NCBI RefSeq assembly: GCF_963855985.1
Contig: NC_087099.1
Coordinates: 2,820,001 to 2,884,000, forward strand
Length of the DNA: 64,000 bases
Direction: 5' to 3'
Source of the DNA: Ostrinia nubilalis
Lineage: Eukaryota > Arthropoda > Insecta > Lepidoptera > Crambidae
The notes below the pieces were generated by a model that worked only from the letters and a program-made list of their open reading frames with translations, did not search any database and was not told the origin of the DNA. Below are positions 48,886 through 57,854 of this stretch, piece after piece. A program made the translations under genes and the position numbers. Each line of letters opens with the position of its first letter. Position 1 is the stretch's first letter.

Positions 48886-50220
48886 CCTTATATGATAGAC
48901 CATGCTAATACCCGACCGATCTCTCTAGCTACAATCACGGCAAAGGTCCTTGACAGTGTGCTTGACTCTCTACTAGATAAATATTTAAAATCACATGATG
49001 CTCAATTCGGGTTTAAGCCTGGACTGTCGACCGAGAGCGCCATCCTTAGTCTTAAGCACACTGTCAGGTACTACACGGATCAGGGGACTCTCATTTACGC
49101 ATGCTTCCTCGACCTCTCCAAGGCGTTCGATCTTGTGTCTTATGACATCCTTTGGGATAAGATGAGGAGGCAGGGCATCCCGTCAGAAGTATCACAAATA
49201 TTCCATTATTGGTATGCTAACCAGATTAACAGCGTAAGATGGGCTAACGTTTTTTCTGAGGAGTATGGGTTGCAGTGCGGGGTGAGACAGGGTGGGCTGA
49301 CGTCTCCCAGGCTTTTCAACCTATACGTAAATGACCTCATTGTTGCCCTTAGCAGTATGCGTATCGGATGCTGGGTAGATGGTGTTTGTATCAACAACAT
49401 AAGCTACGCTGATGATATGGTACTGCTGGCGCCAACAATGGGGGCTCTCAGAAAGATGGTGGGTGTGTGTGAAGTGTATGCTAAATGATGGCATTTAGCA
49501 TACACTTCACACTCTATGCTCTTCTTCACAATATACAATAAGCCATGGGGCTTATTGTATATTGTGAAGAAGAGCGAATACATGGTATTTAAGGCCGCCA
49601 GTAAATGTCCAAACGTGGTACCCGACCTCTTGCTTAATGGGGTAAAGTTAAACAGAGCCACTAAATTTAAATATCTCGGACACTACGTTACTGATGACCT
49701 TAAAGATCATGTTGATATCGAGAGGGAACGAAGGGCGCTGGCAGTAAGGTGTAATATGTTGGCTCGCAGGTTTGCCCGATGTAATGACCATGTCAAGATC
49801 ACTCTGTTTAAAGCATACTGTCAGAGTCTATACACGGGAAACCTGTGGACCACGTACTCGCAGAAATCGCTTAGCGTCCTTCGGGTCCAATATAACAAAC
49901 AACGGTTTCAGGATGCTGTTGGGCTTGCCTCGCTTCAAATGTTTGCTCAGTCGCACACTGACGGCTTCTTTGCTGTCCTATGCAAGAAGACTGCCTCGTT
50001 GCTCAGTAGGATACGGGCGAGCCCCAACAGTATCCTGAAGACCGTGGCGGAGAGGTACGACTCTCCTATTATCCGACATTTCCTTCGGCTACTTCTTACC
50101 GAACGGGTTGGATAATTAGTGGTATGTTATAATAAGTAAATTACTAACATAGTTGTATAAGGCACCCATTTACTAACCATGTGGATCATTGTTATCTTTA
50201 AATGAATAAATTGAATGGAA
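48886..50220 (+). pseudogene. LINE reverse-transcriptase fragment in element R
   Basis: Same LINE fragment as in L, in the opposite orientation. The first part (48892-49488) is open for 198 codons including YADD; the second part (49516-50115) resumes to ERVG. Between them lie two back-to-back short palindromes (about 49466-49511 and 49518-49574) that break the frame. A short deletion changes the NNGFRVLLGLPRF region near 49900. It starts at the same point (IDHANTRPIS) as the L copy. Confidence 0.85.
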
Positions 50221-51505
50221 TACTATAATTTTATTATAATTATGACAGCTCAAGTGTGACATGTCTCAGAAAAGTTATATCAAAAATAAAAATTCATAAG
50301 CAACCCTGAAAAAATACATACAAAATCACTTTTGACCAACTTCAAAGGGCACGACAGCTTGACCCAGGGACAATTCGACCCCTGCTACAACTTGATTTTT
50401 TTCAAAACTCAATACTTTTAACTTACTTCAAATGGTTTCACGACTGCTGGACAGTGGCGGCGTAGCATGGGTTGGCACCCGGGGCATAGCACAGCACAGC
50501 ACCCCCCGTCATAAGTCCTTAATGTAAGTAAGTTGGGTATACATATAGCGGGGAGGTAAGACACCCCAAAATGGTCCTCCCTTACGCCGCTGGTGGCTGG
50601 ACCCTACGACTGCTTAACCCTACGACCACTCGAACCCTCCGACAACTTACACTTGTGACCCTGTGACAAGTCGAACACTGCGACACGTCAACCCCTGCGA
50701 CTACTCTGAGCATTTATTGTAGATACAGTTCAGGCATTGATTGATGGAGCTAAATGGTTTACAATAAGTATCATAGTTGAATATTTTGGACTTGTCGTAG
50801 GGGTCGAGTTGTCCGGGTCAAGTTTTTGTAGGGTCGACCTTCGTTTAAAGTAGGTTAAAATTAATTTAATCGAGTTATCACAGGGGTCGAGTTGTCACAG
50901 AGGTCCAGATGACCCCGATGACAACTATGATACTTATTGTAAACCATTTAGCTCCATCAATCAATGCCTGAACAGAATCTACAATAAATGCTCAGAGTAG
51001 TCGCAGGGGTTGACGTGTCGCAGTGTTCGACTTGTCACAGGGTCACAAGTATAAGTTGTCGGAGGGTTCGAGTGGTCGTAGGGTTAAGCAGTCGTAGGGT
51101 CCAGCCACCAGCGGCGTAAGGGAGGACCATTTTGGGGTGTCTTACCTCCCCGCTATATGTATACCCAACTTACTTACATTAAGGACTTATGACGGGGGGT
51201 GCTGTGCTGTGCTATGCCCCGGGTGCCAACCCATGCTACGCCGCCACTGTCCAGCAGTCGTGAAACCATTTGAAGTAAGTCAAAAGTGTTGAGTGTTGAA
51301 AAAAATCAAGTTGTCGCAGGGGTCGAGTTGTCACAGGAGTCGAATTGTCCCGGGGTTAAGCTGTCGTGATACCCATTGAAGTTGGTCAAAAGTGATTTTG
51401 TATGTATTTTTTCAGGGTTGCTTATGGATTTTTATTTTAGATATAACTTTTTTCTGAGACACGCATGTCACACTTGAGCTGTCATAATATAATAAAATTA
51501 TAGTA
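50221..51505. repeat. Fold-back element with CGACCCCTGCGACAACT repeats (in R)
   Basis: Inverted counterpart of 44017-45550, shorter by about 250 bp, with the same arm sequences and inner inverted pair (50580-50790, 50900-51110). Confidence 0.8.
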
Positions 51506-52054
51506 TTATAAGGTAGGTATTAAAGTGCTACAGTTCTGGGGACGTTTTGTTACATTGTTCTTTTAGGAAACCATTCATAGTCATCATTACCATATACAAA
51601 GTGTCATCACCATAAGCCTAAATGATATGGTAATGATGTTAATGGTAATGACGAAAACGATTTTAAAATTATATAAAAATAATTGTCACCACTATTGGGA
51701 CACCTCAATATCGCCATTTTTTTATTGTAATCACATGCTACACAGTGCTAATTATTAGAAAAATATCGATATATTAAACTTACTAAATCGCACAAAATGG
51801 GAATGACGCGAGCCGATGACAAACTGCGAGTGTCTCTCGTTTTCGGAGTTTAAAAAGTCTCGGAGCTGCGTAAGGGTAGATCCGCCGATTTTATTCCGCG
51901 GGATTTATTTTACGTTTTTTGAAAAACTTAACAGGGATGCGTGCAAACTAGCTTAAACTGAAAGGTTAAGCAATAAGCTTTTTAGATCAGTGTGAGGCCC
52001 TTAGATTCAATCGTGATTTTAGAAGTAACAAGCGTCCAAATATTTTTTCACAAA

Positions 52055-52130
52055 ATGGTAATGACGTTTTCCTAATGGTAATGATTTTATTAAAATGGTA
52101 ATGATCTTATGTTAATGGTGATGACGAAAT
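52055..52130. repeat. TGGTAATGA-type array, element N type 2 end
   Basis: Same spacing and variants as in R, located about 180 bp from the N left terminus. Confidence 0.7.
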
Positions 52131-52552
52131 ATAATTGTTTAGCTAAACACCAACTTTTTCTATAGAAAAAGAAACCTATTAAAGAATGGGTTGGAAATGA
52201 AAATAAATGTATTCAATATTTTAATGTTTTTATTGAATTTGGAACAATACGAAAATTTTTTTACGTTCCTAATATTTATTATTCAGAATCAGAAGAAAAT
52301 ATATTTAAACCAATGAGGATTTTGATTGCAAAATATGCCTAGGTGCTCTTACTTAGACTTACACAATAGTCAACATACAATAAATTTAAAAAAAAAACGT
52401 CTTCTCGTAAAGTAATAAAAAATCTTCTCATTTGAAAACAAATCTTAAATTTGTTTTTTATATATTGATTGGTATGGCTTTAAATCACAGTCTTGATTTT
52501 TATAACTAAAATAGAAAACAAGTCATTCGATAAGCAAGAGAGTAATGGATTG

Positions 52553-52674
52553 TCCACATCACGACGGCACGACGTCGGCACCGTTCAAGCTGGTACGTGA
52601 CCGTGAACGACGACGGTGCCGACGCTGGTGAACGGCGCCGACGTCGTGCCGTCGTGATGTGGACAAGGACTTTA
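52553..52674. repeat. GC-rich hairpin insertion in element N
   Basis: Inverted ends GTCCACATCACGACGGCACG...; CpG-rich (ACGACGTCGGC motifs) in an AT-rich context. Same family as 56146-56279. Confidence 0.8.
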
Positions 52675-52930
52675 CTATATCTAAACTTACATGTAGGTAC
52701 AGTGTGTCAAAATAAATGGACATCCATTGATAAAAATTAACATACAAGAAAATATTAAAAATATTTTTTTAACTAATAACAACTTATTATTTTGACAATA
52801 AGCTCGAATTTACTTTTTTATCTTAATATTAAACGCTATGGCTTTAAATCACAGTTTTGATTTCTATAATAAGAAAACAGTCTTTCGATAAACAAGAGTT
52901 AATAATCTAGAGAACTTTACAATTTAAAAC

Positions 52931-55129
52931 TTAAATATTGTTGTTTTCAGTCTTCGAAACGACTAAGCGTTTGTTGGAGAGGATTCTTATCTTTGAAGGA
53001 TTAGCAGTGATAGAAATCATATTGATGTCAGAATCTTCAAACCTATTGGTGATATCAGTCAGTAAGGAACTTTGTCTTTTGGTGACACTCAGGGGAACCA
53101 CTTGGTTGTCATCAACGGAGGAAGCTTCATGATATTGTGACATTTTTAGAAAACCTAGATGTTTTCCGTGAGTACATATGACTCCACAGTCACATTCAAA
53201 ACAACTCAATTTGCGAAATGTTAGGTTCACAACATCTTTTCTCCATAACACTTGGTGTACATCGAAGGTGCCTCTAAATGTCGGTAAATTCTTTGGCATT
53301 GCACTTTCTCTCTTGGCTATATTTTCCTCAGGCACATCAAACATGACGACGTTTTTTACATTTTCTTTAACCAAACGCAAGAACTTGTCATATGTACCCA
53401 CATCTTCACCGTGATTAACACAGGAATCCACAGTCCTTTTTATTGTAGCTCCTACACCGTCCGGGGCTCCTTTGCCATGTCCGGCCTCAGAGTAATTCCA
53501 AGTAATTGTGGTTACTTGTGGAAATTCGTGGTGAAGTTGGGAAATCATGTAAAAAATGTATTTATTACGGTACTGTGTGACTGGAGAGTCTGTCTGAAAA
53601 TGTAAAGTGTCTATGAAAGGATTATCTATGAGAGCTCTTTCGATCAGTGGTATGATGTGTGCCCATATAGCTGGACTATCGTGTCTCAGACAAGAACTCG
53701 CAGTACAAATTGATGTTGGTTTGGTTGCACTAACATGGAAATCAAAATTGTATATTACGGCTGTGTGAAGGCATACTTCCTTGCGATTTCCACCATAGTG
53801 CATTGATTGCACTTCATTTTTAAATTTCAGACCGTAATTTTCGGAAAAGTCTGCGTGGATAACTGCACAGTTAACGGGTAATGAATCTTTTAGGAGTTTC
53901 ATGTTGCAATATTGGTTATGAATAGCATAGCAATGCTCTAAGAATTTTGGTATACTTTCATGTAAATCATTGATCACTTCTGTTGGTTTAGCTAATACCG
54001 ATTCTTTTTTAGTCGTAGTAACAATTTTCTGACCTTGCTTTGTCTTTATACTTTCTCTTGTACGTGTCCATTTATAATAAGTAATTTCCTGATCATTGGA
54101 AAACTCTTTCACTTGTAATGATTTACTTTTACATGACTCACACTCCCTTTTTAAGCATTGTTCGTCATATTTTGAGCAACATAGGCTAGTTATCAAATCT
54201 TCAGAACCTGTTTCGTCCAATATAGAATGTGTCTTGAGAGCTTGAACCTTCAGATTAAAATTTTCATGAATCATGCATAAGCATGTTTCGCGTTGAGAGT
54301 CTCTTGGTTTCAAAACCCAAAATGGTTTATGCTTACAAAAGAAACTGTAACTGACTGTCACGTTATATTTGGCCATGAATTTTTTGTGTAACGCTTTTTG
54401 AGTGCATGTCATGTACCGTTTTTGTTTTTGTACTTTTAACTTCGTAACATATTGTTTCTTCCCTGCAGCAAGTGTGCTATTCAGATCATCCTGATAAAAT
54501 TCTCGTACTTTTTTTATCAATTTCATCAGTTTTGAGTCTTCTTTTTTTTTCTCTTGAGCTTTTTTATGAGAATTTTTTTTAGATAACATGTTAACATTTT
54601 TTGGGTGATTTTTTTCTTTGTCCTGTTTTTGTAATTTTTTGCGTAACATTTTGTTTTCTTTTTGAAGATTTTGTATTATTCGCATCAGGTGCATTCTTTT
54701 TTTCTTTTCAATGTGCTTTATTCTTCGTATATTCACTGTTGACTCCGAAGGTCCCAATGGATTGTTAACTGGTTGTTGACTGTCACTTGTAACATGAATT
54801 TCAGCCTGGTGCTCTTTACTTGTTGTTGCTTGGTCTACCAAAATCAATTCAGGTACAGGAATAGGGCGCATTTTGTCTTCTTTTTTTGTCTGTCTATATT
54901 TTCGAGAAGCTTCTCGCCATTTTTTACGTCTTTCTCGTTGATCACGGGGAGATTCTTCGTCGATACTTTTGATTTGTTTCTTTTTTTTCCTTTCCTGATA
55001 TCTTTTTCTTTCCTTTTCTCTCTCTAAGTCATATAAAACTGGATCTTGTTTAATATCTGCATATTTAATTTTTCTGTACACTCTTTGTTTTTCTGCCCGT
55101 TTGATTTTGGGTTTCTGTTTCCTGGGCAT
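52931..55129 (-). CDS. Transposase-like protein of element N, 732 aa
   Basis: Intact ORF. I start it at the ATG at 55129 (MPRKQKPKIKRAEKQRV...): the nine codons upstream read through a TTATTTTTAG acceptor-like site, so a 5' exon is likely. Residues below count from the longer ORF (minus 9 for this start). The N-terminus is very basic with coiled-coil (20-95, 150-215). Then follow a Cys/His cluster (CLCMIH 292-297, CSKYDEQCLKRECESC 327-342) and a central block with IHADFSENYGLKF (Asp436), HFQTDSPVTQYRNK (Asp523) and TWNYSEAGHGKGAPDGVGA (Glu557). These suggest an RNase H-like DDE/D core. A C-terminal CxxCxC cluster lies at 652-661. Similar ORFs are common unnamed proteins in invertebrate genomes, probably transposases (recollection, not a search). 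Absence of breaks suggests recent activity. Confidence 0.8.
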   Translation of the reverse strand: MPRKQKPKIKRAEKQRVYRKIKYADIKQDPVLYDLEREKERKRYQERKKKKQIKSIDEESPRDQRERRKKWREASRKYRQTKKEDKMRPIPVPELILVDQATTSKEHQAEIHVTSDSQQPVNNPLGPSESTVNIRRIKHIEKKKRMHLMRIIQNLQKENKMLRKKLQKQDKEKNHPKNVNMLSKKNSHKKAQEKKKEDSKLMKLIKKVREFYQDDLNSTLAAGKKQYVTKLKVQKQKRYMTCTQKALHKKFMAKYNVTVSYSFFCKHKPFWVLKPRDSQRETCLCMIHENFNLKVQALKTHSILDETGSEDLITSLCCSKYDEQCLKRECESCKSKSLQVKEFSNDQEITYYKWTRTRESIKTKQGQKIVTTTKKESVLAKPTEVINDLHESIPKFLEHCYAIHNQYCNMKLLKDSLPVNCAVIHADFSENYGLKFKNEVQSMHYGGNRKEVCLHTAVIYNFDFHVSATKPTSICTASSCLRHDSPAIWAHIIPLIERALIDNPFIDTLHFQTDSPVTQYRNKYIFYMISQLHHEFPQVTTITWNYSEAGHGKGAPDGVGATIKRTVDSCVNHGEDVGTYDKFLRLVKENVKNVVMFDVPEENIAKRESAMPKNLPTFRGTFDVHQVLWRKDVVNLTFRKLSCFECDCGVICTHGKHLGFLKMSQYHEASSVDDNQVVPLSVTKRQSSLLTDITNRFEDSDINMISITANPSKIRILSNKRLVVSKTENNNI

Positions 55130-55148
55130 GACTGCAGTAATCCCTAAA
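55130..55148 (-). promoter_or_regulatory. Putative splice acceptor in front of the transposase start
   Basis: TTATTTTTAG followed by GGATTACTGCAGTC and the ATG. It implies an upstream non-coding or coding exon in element N. Confidence 0.4.
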
Positions 55149-55482
55149 AATAACAATATTGGTTACATAAATAATTACTATTTGGTAACTAGACAGTCAT
55201 TTCAGTTTAAACTAAAATATAACTAACTTATTGGGTACACCACATACTGCTTTGTGGGGTACACCTTCATAACTAGTCTCCTTAATATTATGTTAGTTTA
55301 CACCATAGTCATTGCTTAAAATCAACTCTTGTTCCATAAAATTATCCTTATTATAATATATTATTTATATTCAATATCTCAACAATAGATTTTCGTTGAT
55401 CTTGGTCTTTACTTAGTAACTTTGATAATAATACTTTAATTATAAAAATATTAAAAAAATTGCAGAATTTGCAGTTTTCTGT

Positions 55483-55812
55483 TCATGGAACCACATTCCA
55501 TTTCTTCGAATTGTTTATTATTACTTGACCGTGGCTTCTCACGATTTCATATAAGTCCATTATTTGCTCACGATCAGATAACTTAATAATGTATGCGAAA
55601 AACTCAGTTAAATTATTGACATCAAAGTCTTTATATAACTTCATATCAAAGTCTTCGCATAAAGCAAGGCAGATTCCGCCATCATAAGTCGCAAAAACTG
55701 GACAGAAATTTTCTATGATACTCAAAAAATATTTGGGATCCACATAATGACGATTTGTCTCTATTTTTAATATATAATACTGCAGCTTCATCTTGTTTAA
55801 TATGATCTGCAA
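55483..55812 (-). CDS. Hypothetical protein in element N, 109 aa
   Basis: ORF on the same strand and 350 bp upstream of the transposase ORF, inside element N and absent from L and R. It reads MQIILNKMKLQYYILKIETN, YFLSIIENFCPVFATYDGGI, LALCEDFDMKLYKDFDVNNL, then LSDREQIMDLYEIVRSHGQV. Composition is protein-like (mixed hydrophobic/acidic) rather than AT-rich noise. It could be a second protein of the element or a 5' exon of the transposase. I do not recognise it. Confidence 0.45.
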   Translation of the reverse strand: MQIILNKMKLQYYILKIETNRHYVDPKYFLSIIENFCPVFATYDGGICLALCEDFDMKLYKDFDVNNLTEFFAYIIKLSDREQIMDLYEIVRSHGQVIINNSKKWNVVP

Positions 55813-56145
55813 CCAAATACGCTAACGTAAGTTGTGAACTCAACAATACGATAACTATTGTTTATAATAAAAAGTATATATACGTGTGAGATGTACAGGA
55901 TTTAAGAAGGGAATTGAATGTACGGATTTTAATAAATAGCTAAATAAGCTTTTATTGAAAATAAAACATAGTTGTGGGTTACGTTTATGAACGAACTAGC
56001 TTTTTCCCCTGCAGTTTCATCCGATTTTCCCGTAGTACAGTAGCCTATGTCCTTTCTCAGGTCTGAAATCACCTCTATAGTTCCATATCAAATTTCATTC
56101 AAATCGGTTCAACGGTTGAAGCGTGGAATGTAACAGATATAGTGC

Positions 56146-56279
56146 TTGTCCACATCACGACGACACGACGTCGGCGCCGTTCACCGGCACCGGCACCGAC
56201 GTCGGCCGGCACCGCGCCGATGTCGTGCCGGTGCCGGTGAACGGCGCCGACGTCGTGCCGTCGTGATGTGGACAAGCCC
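56146..56279. repeat. Second GC-rich hairpin insertion in element N
   Basis: Starts CTTGTCCACATCACGACG and ends CGTCGTGATGTGGACAAG. A near-perfect palindrome with GGCACCGGCACCGACGTCGG inside. Confidence 0.8.
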
Positions 56280-56437
56280 ATACTTTTGCATTTAAAATAT
56301 TAAGGTGCCAGTTACGATCTTTTATTTATTTTGTAAAGCGCGCTAAATGAAGGTGCCCTTAGGTTCTACCCTAGTATCATCATCCCTACGCACTTACCTC
56401 CAAAGAGAGGTACAACACGATTATTTTAATGAACTTG

Positions 56438-56534
56438 GCGCATGGAGCTGTCAAAAAATCACCCGCGCGCAACCCTCTTACCTCCCCCTCACCCTATTTT
56501 AACACTTGACAGTGACAGCTCCATGCGCATAAGA
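56438..56534. repeat. Small inverted-repeat element
   Basis: GCGCATGGAGCTGTCA and TGACAGCTCCATGCGC bracket about 60 bp. A MITE-like insertion at the inner edge of the N type 1 end. Confidence 0.55.
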
Positions 56535-56554
56535 AATTTTAGGAAACCTTTCAT

Positions 56555-56632
56555 AGTCGTCATTACCATATACAAAGTGTCATCACCATAAGCCCAAATG
56601 AGATGGTAATGATGTTAATGGTAATGACGAAA
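56555..56632. repeat. TGGTAATGA-type array, element N type 1 end
   Basis: CGTCATTACCATA, GTCATCACCATAA, GATGGTAATGATG and AATGGTAATGACG. The same block occurs in L (43849-43920) and R (51575-51655), about 700-800 bp from the type 1 terminus. Confidence 0.7.
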
Positions 56633-57854
56633 ACGATTTTAAAATTATATAAAAATAATTGTCGCCACTATTGGGAGACCTCAATATCGCCATTTTTTTA
56701 TTGTAATCACATGCTCCAAAGTGTTAATTATTAGAAAAATATCGATATTATAAAACTTACCGAATCGCACAAAATGGGAATGACGCGAGCCGATGACAAA
56801 CTGCGAGTGTCTCTCGTTTACGGGGTTTAAAAAGTCTCGGAGCTGCGTAAATATTACGTGCACTCTGTTCTGTTGTGCGCAACGAACTGAAGAACGGGAC
56901 GCGCGGACGCAAGCGGGGATAAGTCGCGTCGCGGCCACATCAAACAACCTTTGATGTTGCCGCGATGGCGATGACGATTTCTCGTGACAATATTTCAATT
57001 CATGATTGCATTTTATTGGCTAATACGATTTTAATATAATTTTGTTATTTTGTCACGGTAAATATGTACATTTTAAATTTATAATCAAAATCTGGTCTGT
57101 GTATAGGTAAAGTAAAAAAAATTAAAAGACAACGGCAAAGGTCAGTATTTTTACTGTGATGGTAATGACGTTTAGTGCGTGTTTTCTTGATTATCGAAAT
57201 AACTTGAAGTATTTAATCAATATGGATCATGGCACCTTATGTGGAAACTTGTATGAATCGTTATTCAGAAGTTTAATTTACCAGAACTACAACAGTTTTT
57301 TTTTTATCGATCGGAACATATGTTTTTTACTGTTTCGCGGATTTACCGGTAAATTTTACGTGCATTCTGTTCTGTTACGAGCAACGAATTGAAGAGTGGG
57401 ACGCGCGGACACAAGCGGGGATAAGTCGCGTCGCAGCCGCATTAAAGAACCTTTGATGCTGCCGCGATGGCTATGACGATTTCTCGTGACAATATTTCAA
57501 TTCATGATTCCATTTTATTGGCTAATACGATTTCAATATAATTTTGTTATTTTGTCACGGTAAATATGTACATTTTAAATTTATAATCAAAATCTGGTCT
57601 GTGTATAGGCAAAGTACAAAAAATTAAAAGACAACGGCAAAGGTCAGTACTTTTACTGTGATGGTAATGACGTTTAGTGCGTGTTTTCTTGATTATCGAA
57701 ATAACTTGAAGTATTTAATCAATATGGATCATGGCGCCTTATGTGGAAACTTGTATGAATCGTTATTCAGAAGTTTAATTTACCAGAACTACAACAGTTT
57801 TTTTTTTATCGATCGGAACATAAGTTTTTTACTGTTTCGCGGATTTACCCATAA

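Larger units (their letters stand above)
51874..57348 (-). mobile_element. Element N: transposase-encoding DNA transposon, 4-bp target duplication
   Basis: Left end GGGTAGATCCGCCG (type 2), right end ...CGGATTTACCG (type 1, last base differing from the CCC of L and R). Flanks GTAA at 51870-51873 and 57349-57352. Excising it restores GCTGCGTAAATTTTACG, the sequence found uninterrupted in L at 43625-43643. The 5475-bp element has TGGTAATGA arrays near both ends (52055-52130 and 56555-56632), the 732-residue ORF, a 109-codon ORF and three hairpin insertions. The 4-bp duplication is a feature of Sola1/Sola2 and Ginger elements among others; superfamily assignment is tentative. Confidence 0.88.
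48191..57850 (-). mobile_element. Element R: inverted sister of L, with element N nested inside
   Basis: Left end GGGTGGATCCGCCG (type 2), right end ...CGCGGATTTACCC (type 1). ATAA flanks at 48187-48190 and 57851-57854. Removing N and one GTAA leaves about 4.18 kb, collinear with L in reverse order: type 2 end, TGGTAATGA array, LINE fragment, fold-back, type 1 end. It lies 51 bp from L in opposite orientation, so L+R form a giant imperfect palindrome. Confidence 0.85.

Noticed and set aside
43133..57850. Assembly fold-over as the explanation for the L/R palindrome
   Set aside because: L and R differ by a solo LTR, fold-back length, frameshifts and flanks, and each has its own 4-bp duplication; an artefact would give identical arms.
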